64,000 nt of DNA, from positions 1-64,000 of the forward strand of contig JAPLGM010000011.1 in assembly GCA_026390165.1 (NCBI GenBank), written 5' to 3'. The notes beneath the pieces are model-generated. The model saw only the letters and a program-made list of their open reading frames with translations. It did no database searches and had not been told where the DNA came from. Position 1 is the stretch's first letter, and each line of letters starts with the position of its first letter. A program made the position numbers and the translations under genes. This document shows positions 50,621-60,562 of this stretch, in pieces. The DNA comes from Campylobacterales bacterium. GTDB lineage: Bacteria; Campylobacterota; Campylobacteria; Campylobacterales; Sulfurimonadaceae.

Positions 50621-51526
50621 TTACGAAGCGGCCAAATAGCGTCGTAATGTCGGACCGATAAAATCGGCAACGGATTTTGGAAGCTTTTTCCATAATAATG
50701 AGATCGTCGAGTATTTTGCATAAATATTCTCCTCTTTATGGCAAAGAATAGCCAAACCAACCGGTCGAGCTCCCATTTTAAACTTAAACCAATAGGTGCC
50801 ATTTTTAGTATTGGTATAGGGGCTACGGCCAAAATCAAATACCGTTTTTTCTCGATCAACAGCACGAAAAATAGCATCACGAAAGGCTCGCTGATTGGCA
50901 TGAAATTTTGAAAACTTCCGGCTCGACGCCGCATAAGGGCTCCATGCTATCGATTCATCATAAACCATTAAAACAGCGGCAGCTGGCTCATTATCAACAT
51001 AAATTACAATGACTTCCATATCCATAAACTTTTTAAGAACATCGAAAAGACCCCGCCCAAAGGGAGGGCTTCCAACGCGATGCATCGTTGACGTATAAAG
51101 CGAATAAAAATGATCCAGTAAAATGGAATCATCTCCTATTTTTGTTACTACCCCAAAGCGTTCGGACTGTCGAATATCATTACGGTATGTCGCATTAAAA
51201 TTTTTCATGATTTGTTCTTTATTTCCATGCGAAATATCCAAACGCATCGTTACCGGTTCAAATTCTTTAAAGATCTTTTTATTCGGATCAAGGGTACGAA
51301 TCGTATACGCTTTCCCTTTCACTGCGCTCAAAAGATCAGAGCATTCACCGACCCTTTTATCCGTATAGGTCAGCCCCGGCAAATAGCTATACGTTTTTTT
51401 CCCTCTCAAGGAAGGGATAATCAAAAACTCCCCTTCCCTCTCATATCGGTAATATTCCGTAAAAGCATCTCTCCATCGGCTCACAAAATCAACAGTAAAC
51501 ACAGCATAATCGATACCGTTTATCAT
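50621..51526 (-). CDS. FemAB-like GNAT acyltransferase
   Basis: The 301-residue protein has the FemAB/GNAT pattern seen in exopolysaccharide and exosortase-linked loci: MRLDISHGNKEQIMKNFNATYRNDIRQSERFGV, HRVGSPPFGRGLFDVLKKF, AAAVLMVYDESIAWSPYAASSRKF and a C-terminal FDFGRSPYTNTKNGTYWFKFKMGARPV (read in parts). It may attach an acyl or amino-acyl group to a sugar. I choose the ATG at 51526 with AGGAGAGGGG upstream, not the GTG at 51547. Confidence 0.8.
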   Translation of the reverse strand: MINGIDYAVFTVDFVSRWRDAFTEYYRYEREGEFLIIPSLRGKKTYSYLPGLTYTDKRVGECSDLLSAVKGKAYTIRTLDPNKKIFKEFEPVTMRLDISHGNKEQIMKNFNATYRNDIRQSERFGVVTKIGDDSILLDHFYSLYTSTMHRVGSPPFGRGLFDVLKKFMDMEVIVIYVDNEPAAAVLMVYDESIAWSPYAASSRKFSKFHANQRAFRDAIFRAVDREKTVFDFGRSPYTNTKNGTYWFKFKMGARPVGLAILCHKEENIYAKYSTISLLWKKLPKSVADFIGPTLRRYLAAS

Positions 51527-51571
51527 GTTATCGTCCCCTCTCCTCACATAAATTGGATAATTTCCATATTT

Positions 51572-53842
51572 TTATTCTCCCGTTGTTTTATTCGACTCAT
51601 CCGCAAAATTATTAGGACGAGTATACACCTCTTTCGTAGAATAATGACCTGATTTTCGCTGCTCTTCTTTGAACAGATAGTCCATATACTCTTTATTTTC
51701 AATCATATAAACAATTACATGGGGAGAACGATAATAAATCTTCACCCTCCCTGGATGGTAGAGTGAAAATACAGCAACCCACTCATTAAACTGCCCTTCT
51801 ACCTCGCTTCGCCACCGGTAATACCACTCTCCCATACCTGCATATGGATGTGGTTTGAGTTCTACGAATAAAAATACAAGGGGAGTAGGAATCCGTAAAT
51901 AATCCTCTTTTGGATCGTATTCTTGGATAAAATTTTGGGTATTGTAATGGTACCCTTTTGTTAAAATCTCCGCATATTCGGGAACGTATGAAATAATCGT
52001 CCACGTAAACGGTTGAAAATCCTTTTTGATCTTGTACGCAAGATACGAGAAGTCGGAATACTCAATTGAATTTAATGATTCCCAAAACTCTTGCCGTTCG
52101 ACCCATTTAGGGGCCAACCACGCTACATTCGCGGCCAGTACCAATGAAAATGCCGATAGAAAAAGACGCCCCCATCTCCCCTGCGCAAATTTGGATAGTG
52201 GTACCACAATAAGCAAGTAAAAATATAAAGCCAAAATCATAGCCCAAGAGAGAAGTAACGCCTCAGCTGCACGGCTCGGATCAACAAATTTCGGCAATCC
52301 AATTATGGTCGATAAATCGATAAAAATAATCCCTATCGCAATCAGAGAAAAAGTACTCCATTCAAAACGGTGCCGCGAGAATTGTACTATAATTAAAAGA
52401 AAAAGAGCAGCTATGATCAACCCTAAGAGCGGATAAGAGGGGAGGACAAGAAATAGATTTTCGAATGCAAAATCCGCTTCAGAAATTGAGACGACTTGTG
52501 ACTCTTTTGAAATAACGCCAACCTTGTTCAAGATTACGTCGATGATTGGAGCCGCTGCACCAATATGTTGCAATCCGCCATATTTTAGGATTGATAAAAG
52601 CCAAGCATTGCCAATTATGGCTGCGACCACAACCGCTAATAATCCAACTTTCAACTTTGCAATCGTCAGTTTTCCATTGATAATTGCCCAAAATGTGATC
52701 AATAAACTGACTACCATCAAATAAATGGCAATCCCTCCGTGGAATGTAAAAACCAGTAAAAGGGTAACACCATACCACCAAATGTACTCTCTATCATCAG
52801 AGGAGAACGATTTAATCAAAAAATAGAGATTGGGCAAATAAAACATATAACTCAGTTCATACGGTAATCCCGTCGAGTTACGAACGGAGGGGATCATCCC
52901 AACCCCTCCTGTGGCAACACCTAAAGATTCCAACGGCCACGGCAGATAAAATTCCATCCCTAAAAAATGGGTTATTGGCGGGTGGGTGGTGATATACGTA
53001 GTGACCCCAAATAAATCAACTAATGGGCTAATTAAAATCACCCCAAAAATAAAAACAGCAAATACACCTGTCGCCGTAGATCCTGTCATTTTTTTAAGAA
53101 CATAAAAAAGACCAAACAGTAAAAATAAAATGGTGAAAAAAGGATAAAGGCTAAAAATGATTTGAGGACCAAGATTGGCGATAAACGAAAGGAAAAAAGC
53201 AAAAACGGTTGTGCCGTAAAAGTCTGCACCCGCCGTTTTTCCAAAATAAAAAAGCTCGCCTCGGTACAAAAACGAAACCCACTCATAAAACTGTGCCGTA
53301 TCGGATGCTCCATACGAGAATGTCAAAAAACCGCGTATGCTCATTAAAGCGGCAGGATAGAGAAAAATAAGGGCAATAACACTCCCTTGGAAAAATGAAA
53401 TTACGGAAAAACTCTCCCACATACTCTCCATTTTTGAGTATATACCCATTCTAAGACGTCTAAAAAAACTAGGTAAGTCATCAAGAGAGTTTAGAATAAA
53501 AACCATTATTTTATTTTGTAAATTAATAAAGTAGAGTCGCAAATGAATTTTTTCATAATATTTCATCACTAAAAGTTTCGTAACAATAATCAGTGAAAGA
53601 AATAAAAGATAGCTGAATACACTAAGGAGAAGCATCAATGGGATGAGAATCTCTATAAAAAGAACCATATACAAGATATTGAACATTACTTTGTCATACC
53701 TATCCCTTATTCCGATTTGAGGGAATACTTTTGAGGGAATCCAATAAAAAAATAAAACGATTAAAAAAGTCAATTTAAAAAACTGAGGAATCAATATTTC
53801 AACGACCCACGGAAGTGAAAAATAGTCAATATACGATTCCAT
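51572..53842 (-). CDS. Large polytopic membrane protein, possible GT-C enzyme
   Basis: The 756-residue protein has about 14 predicted helices, with a gap of charged residues near 95-145 and a C-terminal extracytoplasmic part of about 150 residues (TWTIISYVPEYAEILTKGYHYN, YAGMGEWYYRWRSEVEGQFNEWVAVF). The loop YGASDTAQFYEWVSFLYRGE after the first periplasmic helix, with an Asp, is like the first loop of GT-C glycosyltransferases. It may be a lipid-sugar-dependent transferase or polymerase. I cannot place it in a named family. Confidence 0.6.
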   Translation of the reverse strand: MESYIDYFSLPWVVEILIPQFFKLTFLIVLFFYWIPSKVFPQIGIRDRYDKVMFNILYMVLFIEILIPLMLLLSVFSYLLFLSLIIVTKLLVMKYYEKIHLRLYFINLQNKIMVFILNSLDDLPSFFRRLRMGIYSKMESMWESFSVISFFQGSVIALIFLYPAALMSIRGFLTFSYGASDTAQFYEWVSFLYRGELFYFGKTAGADFYGTTVFAFFLSFIANLGPQIIFSLYPFFTILFLLFGLFYVLKKMTGSTATGVFAVFIFGVILISPLVDLFGVTTYITTHPPITHFLGMEFYLPWPLESLGVATGGVGMIPSVRNSTGLPYELSYMFYLPNLYFLIKSFSSDDREYIWWYGVTLLLVFTFHGGIAIYLMVVSLLITFWAIINGKLTIAKLKVGLLAVVVAAIIGNAWLLSILKYGGLQHIGAAAPIIDVILNKVGVISKESQVVSISEADFAFENLFLVLPSYPLLGLIIAALFLLIIVQFSRHRFEWSTFSLIAIGIIFIDLSTIIGLPKFVDPSRAAEALLLSWAMILALYFYLLIVVPLSKFAQGRWGRLFLSAFSLVLAANVAWLAPKWVERQEFWESLNSIEYSDFSYLAYKIKKDFQPFTWTIISYVPEYAEILTKGYHYNTQNFIQEYDPKEDYLRIPTPLVFLFVELKPHPYAGMGEWYYRWRSEVEGQFNEWVAVFSLYHPGRVKIYYRSPHVIVYMIENKEYMDYLFKEEQRKSGHYSTKEVYTRPNNFADESNKTTGE

Positions 53843-53874
53843 TATCCCTCTTTCTTAATCATTTTTTTCACTTA

Positions 53875-54843
53875 TTATTTCTTAGGCTTCGGATTTTCAA
53901 GAAATTTGGCATCAACATTCCCTTTTCGCTGTAAAATCCAGGAGAGAAGTTTCCATCGATACAGCTCACCATCATCATCCGCATGCCAGTAGATTGTCGG
54001 AACCGTAGTGATAATCACCCCTTTGCCCAGCATCCCATAGCCGGCGTAACTCGTCCCAGCACTGTCAATAAGCAAAGAGTTCGATTGAATGATCGGATAC
54101 GATTCAATAAAACTAGTTGGCTGAAACATCACATGTGAAACCCCTCCCAACTGCACTGCAGATGGTGCCCCTTTGAGATTAACAATGACCGATTCATAAT
54201 TGACCATATCAACCGACATACTTTTAAGAATACGGTCACGTACCGGCAAGCCAAAGATCGTTCCATGATCTTTAGAAAAAAGAGCCAATGTTTTAGCATC
54301 ATTAATACTACCGTACGGATAAAACGTTTCAAAACGGCTAGCACGCAGTCCTGCTTCGCTCCACAAAATCCCCCCTTTCTCAATCCATTGCTTTAAACTC
54401 TCCATTTTTGAAGGGGAGATATTATAGGCTTTGGCGATATTGGCCATAAAATCACCGACCATAGGACCAGCTTCAGTAATCCCAATACTACTTTGTATAT
54501 AAATAATATCGTAAAAATTAGAATCTTTAGCCAATGTATCCCAATCCACTTTATCCAACGAAACAGCCTTCCATGACATTTTGACTCCATCATAAAAACT
54601 CTCATGAAATTTCCCCTGAAAATCGAACGGGGTAATCGTTGCTATAAAGGGGAAATCTTTAAGAACCGTTTGTTCCATCCATCTATCGGGTAGATAAATA
54701 CTTGTTACAGGAACCGAATAGACGGCTACTGGCGTATCACTCAATAACTCTTTATTCAATTCTGCAAGTGAATTATCCTTTGATGTACATCCGACAAGCG
54801 TCATTATTACGAACATCATTCCTGTTGCTATTGCTTTGTTCAT
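53875..54843 (-). CDS. Lipoprotein with a possible GATase-like domain
   Basis: The 322-residue protein has a lipoprotein signal KAIATGMMFVIMTLVGC (Cys near residue 19). Segments such as NFYDIIYIQSSIG, LKQWIEKGGILWSEAGLRASRF and GKGVIITTVPTIYWHADDDGELYRWKLLSWIL follow a flavodoxin or glutamine-amidotransferase-like fold without a clear catalytic triad. The start at 54843 is decided by GGAG five bases upstream; a frame open to 54906 overlaps the pelG-like gene. The function is unknown; its place suggests a periplasmic part of the export machine. Confidence 0.65.
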   Translation of the reverse strand: MNKAIATGMMFVIMTLVGCTSKDNSLAELNKELLSDTPVAVYSVPVTSIYLPDRWMEQTVLKDFPFIATITPFDFQGKFHESFYDGVKMSWKAVSLDKVDWDTLAKDSNFYDIIYIQSSIGITEAGPMVGDFMANIAKAYNISPSKMESLKQWIEKGGILWSEAGLRASRFETFYPYGSINDAKTLALFSKDHGTIFGLPVRDRILKSMSVDMVNYESVIVNLKGAPSAVQLGGVSHVMFQPTSFIESYPIIQSNSLLIDSAGTSYAGYGMLGKGVIITTVPTIYWHADDDGELYRWKLLSWILQRKGNVDAKFLENPKPKK

Positions 54844-54853
54844 CTCCGACCCC

Positions 54854-56488
54854 TTAATAAGCTGAATAATAATAATAATCGAGATTTTTAAAAAAACGAT
54901 TACCAAAAAGAATTACGAATCCCCAAAATACGATCGAACCGATTAAAAGACCGATGACGGCGTATTGGTATCCAAGCAACCGGCTTAAAATCAATCCAAC
55001 AAAAATATTAACGACAAGCCCTACCGCAATCCCTTTTACAACGGATTTGTAACGCGAATAGGAAAAAAAGAAAAGAATATTTGTCAACGCATTGGCAAGG
55101 AACGTATAACTCACCGCCGCAAAACCAAAAATCCATGGTGTCGGCGCGACAAAAAAGACATTAAGAAAATCCCACTGCGTATATTTATTCAGCAAATAAA
55201 TCCCCATATAAACAAAAATAATCACAAAGAAAGAGATAATAAAAAAAATAATATTATATTTTAGGAAAAAAAGTCGATAAAGTTTATTAAATTTATGAGC
55301 TTCGTCATAACGATGGGCAATAATATCGTCATTAACCCGATACATAAATTCATAAATGATCACTTCACTCATCCCGATAAGCAAAATCAAAACGATCAAC
55401 GCCCAGTCCAAACCGATCTCATCACGAACATTAAACCATATAAAATAGGGGAGGAAAGGGGTTGCACTCCACGCAAGAATCCGGTCTGTAATCAAAAAAA
55501 GAAAATAGAGCGATCCATAGATCATATACGGATTAAGCGAATAGAACAATAGCGATGTTCGTGGTTGATCCCCCCCCTCTTTTTCACGACTCTTCTCCGT
55601 GAGCTTTTTAATTCTTCGAAACGCATCCATAAAAATAACAATATTAGAAATAACTAAGGATACCACTTGAGAGACAATAATACCAAAATGAAAAAAAACT
55701 GCATGAAAAATATACACCAAGGCAACCCCAAGGAGAACATAAAGAGCAATTGTCCCATAAAGTTCCATCATATAAAAAATGGCAAATGTCGTAAAGAATA
55801 ATGACAATAATAAATAATAAATAATCATATAAATCATCATATCAGTGGGGATCAATTCAAAAAAAATGTTCATTAAAATCATAATGATACCGACGATAAG
55901 AACTTGTGTAAAAAAAATCTTATACAACTTACGGGTAATCACATAGGCAAGATTATACTCTTCCATTTTGATATAAAAAAGTCCTTTACGCCCAATCGCC
56001 TGAGCAGGTCCTCCCGTAACAACAAGGGCAACGAACGTCCCCATTGCAATCGCCGTTGCTGTCCGGACATCCAACTCCAGACTCGACCACAGTCCATACC
56101 CGATAACCAGCGTAAAAAAAACCTGAATCAACATCGGAAGGGCAAATGCCATCCCTTCAAAATAGTTGACGATAATTCGCTTTACTTTGGAAGGGGGAGC
56201 TTCAAGTTCAAATATTTTAACTTCATATTTATAATCATCAATAAAGACTACCATCATTTTAGCAAACTCAAAAAGATTCTCAAAACCATACATCTCAACT
56301 GCATCGATATCCCGTAACCCATAAATCTCTAAAAGAGCCGTAATTTCCCAATGATTAAGTGGCTTTCCACGTTTGGCTATGATATTCTCGTACAGCGCAC
56401 GCCATTCTCTGACACGCTGAAATGTTATTGAGTTAACAACTGAATTACACAGTGAAGTATCATCCACGCACTCTAAATTCTTTGTCAT
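54854..56488 (-). CDS. PelG-like polysaccharide exporter
   Basis: The 544-residue protein has an N-terminal cytoplasmic stretch of about 115 residues and then about 12 membrane helices of the MATE/Wzx-like fold. It includes YFEGMAFALPMLIQVFFTLVIGYGLW, MGTFVALVVTGGPAQAIGRKGLFYIKMEEYN and FLITDRILAWSATPFLPYFIWFNVRDEIGLDWALIVL (read in parts), which resemble PelG (inner-membrane Pel transporter). PelG of Pseudomonas has about 456 residues, so this one is longer at the N-terminus. The next gene upstream is PelF-like, as in pel loci. Confidence 0.75.
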   Translation of the reverse strand: MTKNLECVDDTSLCNSVVNSITFQRVREWRALYENIIAKRGKPLNHWEITALLEIYGLRDIDAVEMYGFENLFEFAKMMVVFIDDYKYEVKIFELEAPPSKVKRIIVNYFEGMAFALPMLIQVFFTLVIGYGLWSSLELDVRTATAIAMGTFVALVVTGGPAQAIGRKGLFYIKMEEYNLAYVITRKLYKIFFTQVLIVGIIMILMNIFFELIPTDMMIYMIIYYLLLSLFFTTFAIFYMMELYGTIALYVLLGVALVYIFHAVFFHFGIIVSQVVSLVISNIVIFMDAFRRIKKLTEKSREKEGGDQPRTSLLFYSLNPYMIYGSLYFLFLITDRILAWSATPFLPYFIWFNVRDEIGLDWALIVLILLIGMSEVIIYEFMYRVNDDIIAHRYDEAHKFNKLYRLFFLKYNIIFFIISFFVIIFVYMGIYLLNKYTQWDFLNVFFVAPTPWIFGFAAVSYTFLANALTNILFFFSYSRYKSVVKGIAVGLVVNIFVGLILSRLLGYQYAVIGLLIGSIVFWGFVILFGNRFFKNLDYYYYSAY

Positions 56489-56591
56489 CTATTCCCAATC
56501 AAAACATAATAGTTGAATTGTAACCAATCAATATCGCAATCGGATCGCATTAGTAAAAGGTTTCCAAAAATAGTAAAAAACTTCCGCAATA

Positions 56592-58175
56592 TTACTTATC
56601 CTCATTACTAAATATTTCAGAAAGCTCTGCTTCGAGCTCAGCATTACTCAATTTATCTTCAGAAGGGGTACTTCGATGGTGCACCAGTTCTACACTTGAA
56701 GGCATTTCATAGAGATCTTGATACAAATTACGATAATTAAAAATCATATCCTCAATTCGAAACCCATTCAAAACATGCTCACGCGCCGCAATCCCCATCT
56801 CCTCTCTCATTACCCTATCATTCAAAACCAAAAGAACTTTTTGGGCAAATGTCTTATAATCTTTGGGCTTCACGACAAAGCCAAACCCTTCAAGCACCTC
56901 TTTGGTTCCCCCAACATCCGAAGAGACCATAACCTTCTCACACGCCATCGCCTCAAGTACGACGAAAGGGAATGCCTCCGATATACTCGTAAGCATCACA
57001 ACATCCCCCTCATTGTAGGCTTCAACAGGGTTAGAGGTCAATCCGGAAAATACAAAATTATTTTCTACACCCAATGAGATAACCAAATCTTCGCACACTT
57101 CATAATAAACGGGATCCAGTTTAGGACCATACATTTTAAATAGAACATTCGGGATCTCTTTTGCCACCAATGCGCACGTATGAATATAGCTCTCAATGTC
57201 TTTGAGCGGATCAATCCTAGCCACCATAACGACGGTCGGACGATCACTAGAGGGAATATCAAGCCGCTTAAAACGCTCTGTATCGATACCGTTATAAATA
57301 GTACGTATACGCGATGGTATCGCTCCCCATTGTTCTTCCCAACGCTTATTGTAATTGCATACGGGGGAGATAATATCGGCGTGATAATAGTTAATCCGTG
57401 CCACCATAGTAATAAGATTCATCAAGAACTCTTTGGTACGTAATGGCATTTTGATTCGTGAGGCTTGCAGCATTTGTTCACGAATATAAATACCGTGCTC
57501 CGTCAGAAGGAAACGGCTTCCATGTAATTTTTTGGCAATCAAACAGGGCAGTCCACAAAATGCCGCAGCGGAAGAGTGATAAATATCAGCATACGGGACG
57601 GTGGGCAAAAGGGTAATAAAAAAACGAAACATATACCGCAATGCTTCAACCGTATCATAGACAGAGGGGACATCGCCCTCGGCATTTAGATAAATTTGGG
57701 CAATCTTTTCTTTGAACTTGTCCCACACGAGCTTAGATCGAAACGTCGTATGGTAATCGTACGTCTGAAAAAACCAATAAAACTGAAAGAGTATCTCTCC
57801 GAGTTCCTCCATATCATCCGTGATACCATAGACATGATCCAGTAACGTATCAAAAATAGGGATAAACTGATCATGAATAATAACCTCAGTTGTCCGTATT
57901 TTTGAGTAAAGGATCGATGAAAAAGGGGCTGTTCGAACATATTCGGTAGGTTCTTCCGTTCCCCAAAGCGGTACTTTTATCACATCAATGACGTTAGAGG
58001 GAATCTCATATTTTAGCTTGACGTAAGGGTGCATCATAATCGGCATCAAAATAAAATCAATCTCTTGAAGATTTTGGATCAGCAAATGTGCCCAAACGCT
58101 CACCCCACCAACTTCGTAGGGGTACGTCCCCTCACCTGCCAAAACAATACTAACTTTCCCGGAATTTTCAGACAT
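56592..58175 (-). CDS. PelF-like GT4 glycosyltransferase
   Basis: The 527-residue protein begins VSIVLAGEGTYPYEVGGVSVWAHLLIQNL, the E-G-T-Y-P-Y-x-x-G-G-V-S-x-W start of PelF (DUF3492 plus GT4). The C-terminal GT-B half has VVMVARIDPLKDIESYIHTC, NNFVFSGLTSNPVEAYNEGDVVMLTSISEAFPFVVLEAMAC (E-x7-E motif) and SSDVGGTKEVLEG (read in parts). PelF polymerises UDP-sugars, GalNAc in Pel, in the cytoplasm. It overlaps the TolC-like gene's stop (TAATG). Confidence 0.88.
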   Translation of the reverse strand: MSENSGKVSIVLAGEGTYPYEVGGVSVWAHLLIQNLQEIDFILMPIMMHPYVKLKYEIPSNVIDVIKVPLWGTEEPTEYVRTAPFSSILYSKIRTTEVIIHDQFIPIFDTLLDHVYGITDDMEELGEILFQFYWFFQTYDYHTTFRSKLVWDKFKEKIAQIYLNAEGDVPSVYDTVEALRYMFRFFITLLPTVPYADIYHSSAAAFCGLPCLIAKKLHGSRFLLTEHGIYIREQMLQASRIKMPLRTKEFLMNLITMVARINYYHADIISPVCNYNKRWEEQWGAIPSRIRTIYNGIDTERFKRLDIPSSDRPTVVMVARIDPLKDIESYIHTCALVAKEIPNVLFKMYGPKLDPVYYEVCEDLVISLGVENNFVFSGLTSNPVEAYNEGDVVMLTSISEAFPFVVLEAMACEKVMVSSDVGGTKEVLEGFGFVVKPKDYKTFAQKVLLVLNDRVMREEMGIAAREHVLNGFRIEDMIFNYRNLYQDLYEMPSSVELVHHRSTPSEDKLSNAELEAELSEIFSNEDK

Positions 58176-59662
58176 TATTGAGAATCATCACTCAGAAGTT
58201 GAAGTTCAAATCGATTACGTGCTTGACGGATTTGTCCCGATAAGATCTCTTCCTCGACTTCAATCATTTTTTTCATACTTGCCGCATACGAAGAGTAAGG
58301 TTCAAGCCCCCCCTCAAGACGATACTTTGTAATCTTTAAATGGCGTTCCATAAGCTCTTTTTGAACGGATAAAAGCTGTAACATCTGATTTTCACGTTCA
58401 CACTCCACAAAAAGTTTATTCACTCTTGCTACTATTGCCTCTTGTGTAAGGGTAAGGTTACTTTTTTCTCTCAATGCTTCCACCATCTTTTTTTCGACAG
58501 CTAAATCAAGATTATGAGGATTGAGAGGGTGTGTTGCCTGCAAAGAGACGATCCAGTTGGGTCCAGTTGACTTGGATGTCGTCAGGTTGGTTGCTGTATT
58601 GGAATAACCTGCCCCTGCAAATCCATTAAAATTTACCTCCCAATCATTTTTTCCTCTCTCCCCTTGCACTTCCCCTTTTTTTAACCGAAAAAGGGTATCC
58701 GCAAGCTTAACTTGCGAATTTCTTTCGATTGCCGATCGCTGCAACATCTCAACCGATGCAGAGGGCATATCTATATTTGGCCAATCCAAAGCAATATCAC
58801 GATTGGGTGCCATATTCGCGGCTTGTTTAAAAGAGACGGTTGCCGAATATAAATCGTACTGTAACCCTAATACTAGTTTTTCCAAAGCAAGCTGATCAAT
58901 TTTTGCATTGATTTGGTTATAGGCATTATCATTCACCCCATGCTCATGTTTTTGCATGGCCATTCGATAAATATTATCGTTCAAATCCTGATATTTCTTT
59001 AAATAATTTTTACGCCCCTGCAGTTCTAATAGCCGTAAATACAATTCAGCACTGTAGAGTTTCATTTGTTCTTGAATCGATACTTTTTTCACCTTTGCAA
59101 AACGCTCAATAAGCGTTGTATGCTCGTTGAGATAAAAATGACGGTTTCCGTCATACAGGATCTTGTTTGCCTGAATTCCAGCCCGTCCAGAGAGTGTTGT
59201 CCCCAACCCCTCTGTTGGTGTTGGTAGCTGGCTTGCCGAAACCAGCGCTTGAAATGAAAGGATGAAATCGTATCGACTTTGATCGATCAACCCTTGGAGT
59301 TCCTGAAGTTTTGCATCATATCCTCCATTGGATCGATCAGATCCATCGTGCAAGACGAGATCAATGTACTCATTTAAATTAAGCGTTGCTGCAAAATCAC
59401 TTCGCATAATAGGTGTACCCACCGGTTCAACAGAGGAAACTCTTTTCTCAAATCCAATTTTTGGAGCAGCGGTTGATGAAACAAGAGGAGGAGGAGAGTG
59501 GAGAATATTTCTTCTTTCAATACGATTATTATTGTGGATTGGAGAAATTTCAGTTGATTCTCGCTGAAGCGTATTCCTCCGCTTAATGACGTCTGAACCC
59601 TCTAGGGCATAAAGAGTTATAGCCATATTAAACGCCATAAAAAGAGTTATCTTAACACTCAT
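58175..59662 (-). CDS. TolC-family outer-membrane channel
   Basis: The 495-residue protein has a signal peptide (KITLFMAFNMAITLYALEG) and a long polar lead to about 80, then the TolC repeat plan: LNEYIDLVLHDG, LQGLIDQSRYDFILSFQALVSAS, ILYDGNRHFYLNEHTTLIERFAKVKKVS and, in the second half, SNLTLTQEAIVARVNKLFVECERENQML with long coiled helices (read in parts). It would form the outer-membrane exit duct with the HlyD-like lipoprotein. No PelB-like porin was found in the locus. Confidence 0.85.
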   Translation of the reverse strand: MSVKITLFMAFNMAITLYALEGSDVIKRRNTLQRESTEISPIHNNNRIERRNILHSPPPLVSSTAAPKIGFEKRVSSVEPVGTPIMRSDFAATLNLNEYIDLVLHDGSDRSNGGYDAKLQELQGLIDQSRYDFILSFQALVSASQLPTPTEGLGTTLSGRAGIQANKILYDGNRHFYLNEHTTLIERFAKVKKVSIQEQMKLYSAELYLRLLELQGRKNYLKKYQDLNDNIYRMAMQKHEHGVNDNAYNQINAKIDQLALEKLVLGLQYDLYSATVSFKQAANMAPNRDIALDWPNIDMPSASVEMLQRSAIERNSQVKLADTLFRLKKGEVQGERGKNDWEVNFNGFAGAGYSNTATNLTTSKSTGPNWIVSLQATHPLNPHNLDLAVEKKMVEALREKSNLTLTQEAIVARVNKLFVECERENQMLQLLSVQKELMERHLKITKYRLEGGLEPYSSYAASMKKMIEVEEEILSGQIRQARNRFELQLLSDDSQ

Positions 59663-59692
59663 ACTATAGCTCCCATCTTTTATTTAAAAAAT

Positions 59693-60511
59693 TCATTTAT
59701 CAAATTCCAATCTGCTTTGATCCACATTCAACCGAACATTTGGAAGCTCATTTAACGATATATCCGTAACAAGTGGCTGATACCCTTTACTTAAAGCAAT
59801 TTTATAAATTTTTGCCATTTCATGCGGCTCATCTCTCTCCCAATAATCAACACTGTAACGCTCTATTTTATGTTTTGGAAGAAATCTAAAATCATAACTA
59901 AAGAGTGAAAACTCCTTACTCCTAAAATCATAACTGGAAATAGTTGACTCATACAAGAGTGCGTCAATAGGAACCATATCGGCGATTTCAAATCCTCTAT
60001 TAAGCATTAGTTTGAGTGTCGGATACCGTTTTTTAATCGCCTTTATCAAATGAACAATCTCTTCATTAGAAATGTCACGGGCAATTAATGAGTCTACCGT
60101 ATCGAGAAAAAGACCACTATACCCCCCTTCAACAATCGGAGGTATCACGACATTCAATAATAGCTGTTCCCATCGCTTATCCGAAATTTTAATATGATAA
60201 CTGCCCCACTCTTGATTTTTTCCCTCAAGTAACTGATATTTTTTTACTGTATTAAAATAGGAACGACTATTATTTATTTCACCTATACTAAGATAAGCGA
60301 AACTTCGACTACGTAACGCATGAACATCACGGTACAAATCAGGATCTAAAACCACTGTTTTGTATCTCTCGAAATATTTAACGTCATAAGTGTAGCCATA
60401 ATAAATTAAAAGAGGATATTGTGCATGCAACGATGCTGTAAAAAAAATCAAGGTAATATAGCAAACAAAAGAGAGATTCCTAAAAATCGGATTGTAATAT
60501 TTTATCATCAT
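59693..60511 (-). CDS. GH114/GH166-like glycoside hydrolase (PelA hydrolase-like)
   Basis: The 272-residue protein has a signal or anchor helix (FRNLSFVCYITLIFFTASLHAQ) and a TIM-barrel of the endo-alpha-1,4-polygalactosaminidase type: YKTVVLDPDLYRD, FAYLSIGEINNSRSYF, YSGLFLDTVDSL with the catalytic-type Asp, LKLMLNRGFEIAD and DALLYESTIS with the Glu. The same fold forms the N-terminal hydrolase part of PelA, which trims Pel. It supports a polymer with GalNAc-like links. ATG codons at 60511 and 60508 are both possible; a TTG at 60526 is less likely. Confidence 0.8.
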   Translation of the reverse strand: MMIKYYNPIFRNLSFVCYITLIFFTASLHAQYPLLIYYGYTYDVKYFERYKTVVLDPDLYRDVHALRSRSFAYLSIGEINNSRSYFNTVKKYQLLEGKNQEWGSYHIKISDKRWEQLLLNVVIPPIVEGGYSGLFLDTVDSLIARDISNEEIVHLIKAIKKRYPTLKLMLNRGFEIADMVPIDALLYESTISSYDFRSKEFSLFSYDFRFLPKHKIERYSVDYWERDEPHEMAKIYKIALSKGYQPLVTDISLNELPNVRLNVDQSRLEFDK

Positions 60512-60562
60512 AAAAAAATTCAACAACTACATCAACATTCGATGCAGTCATCTCGGGTCACA

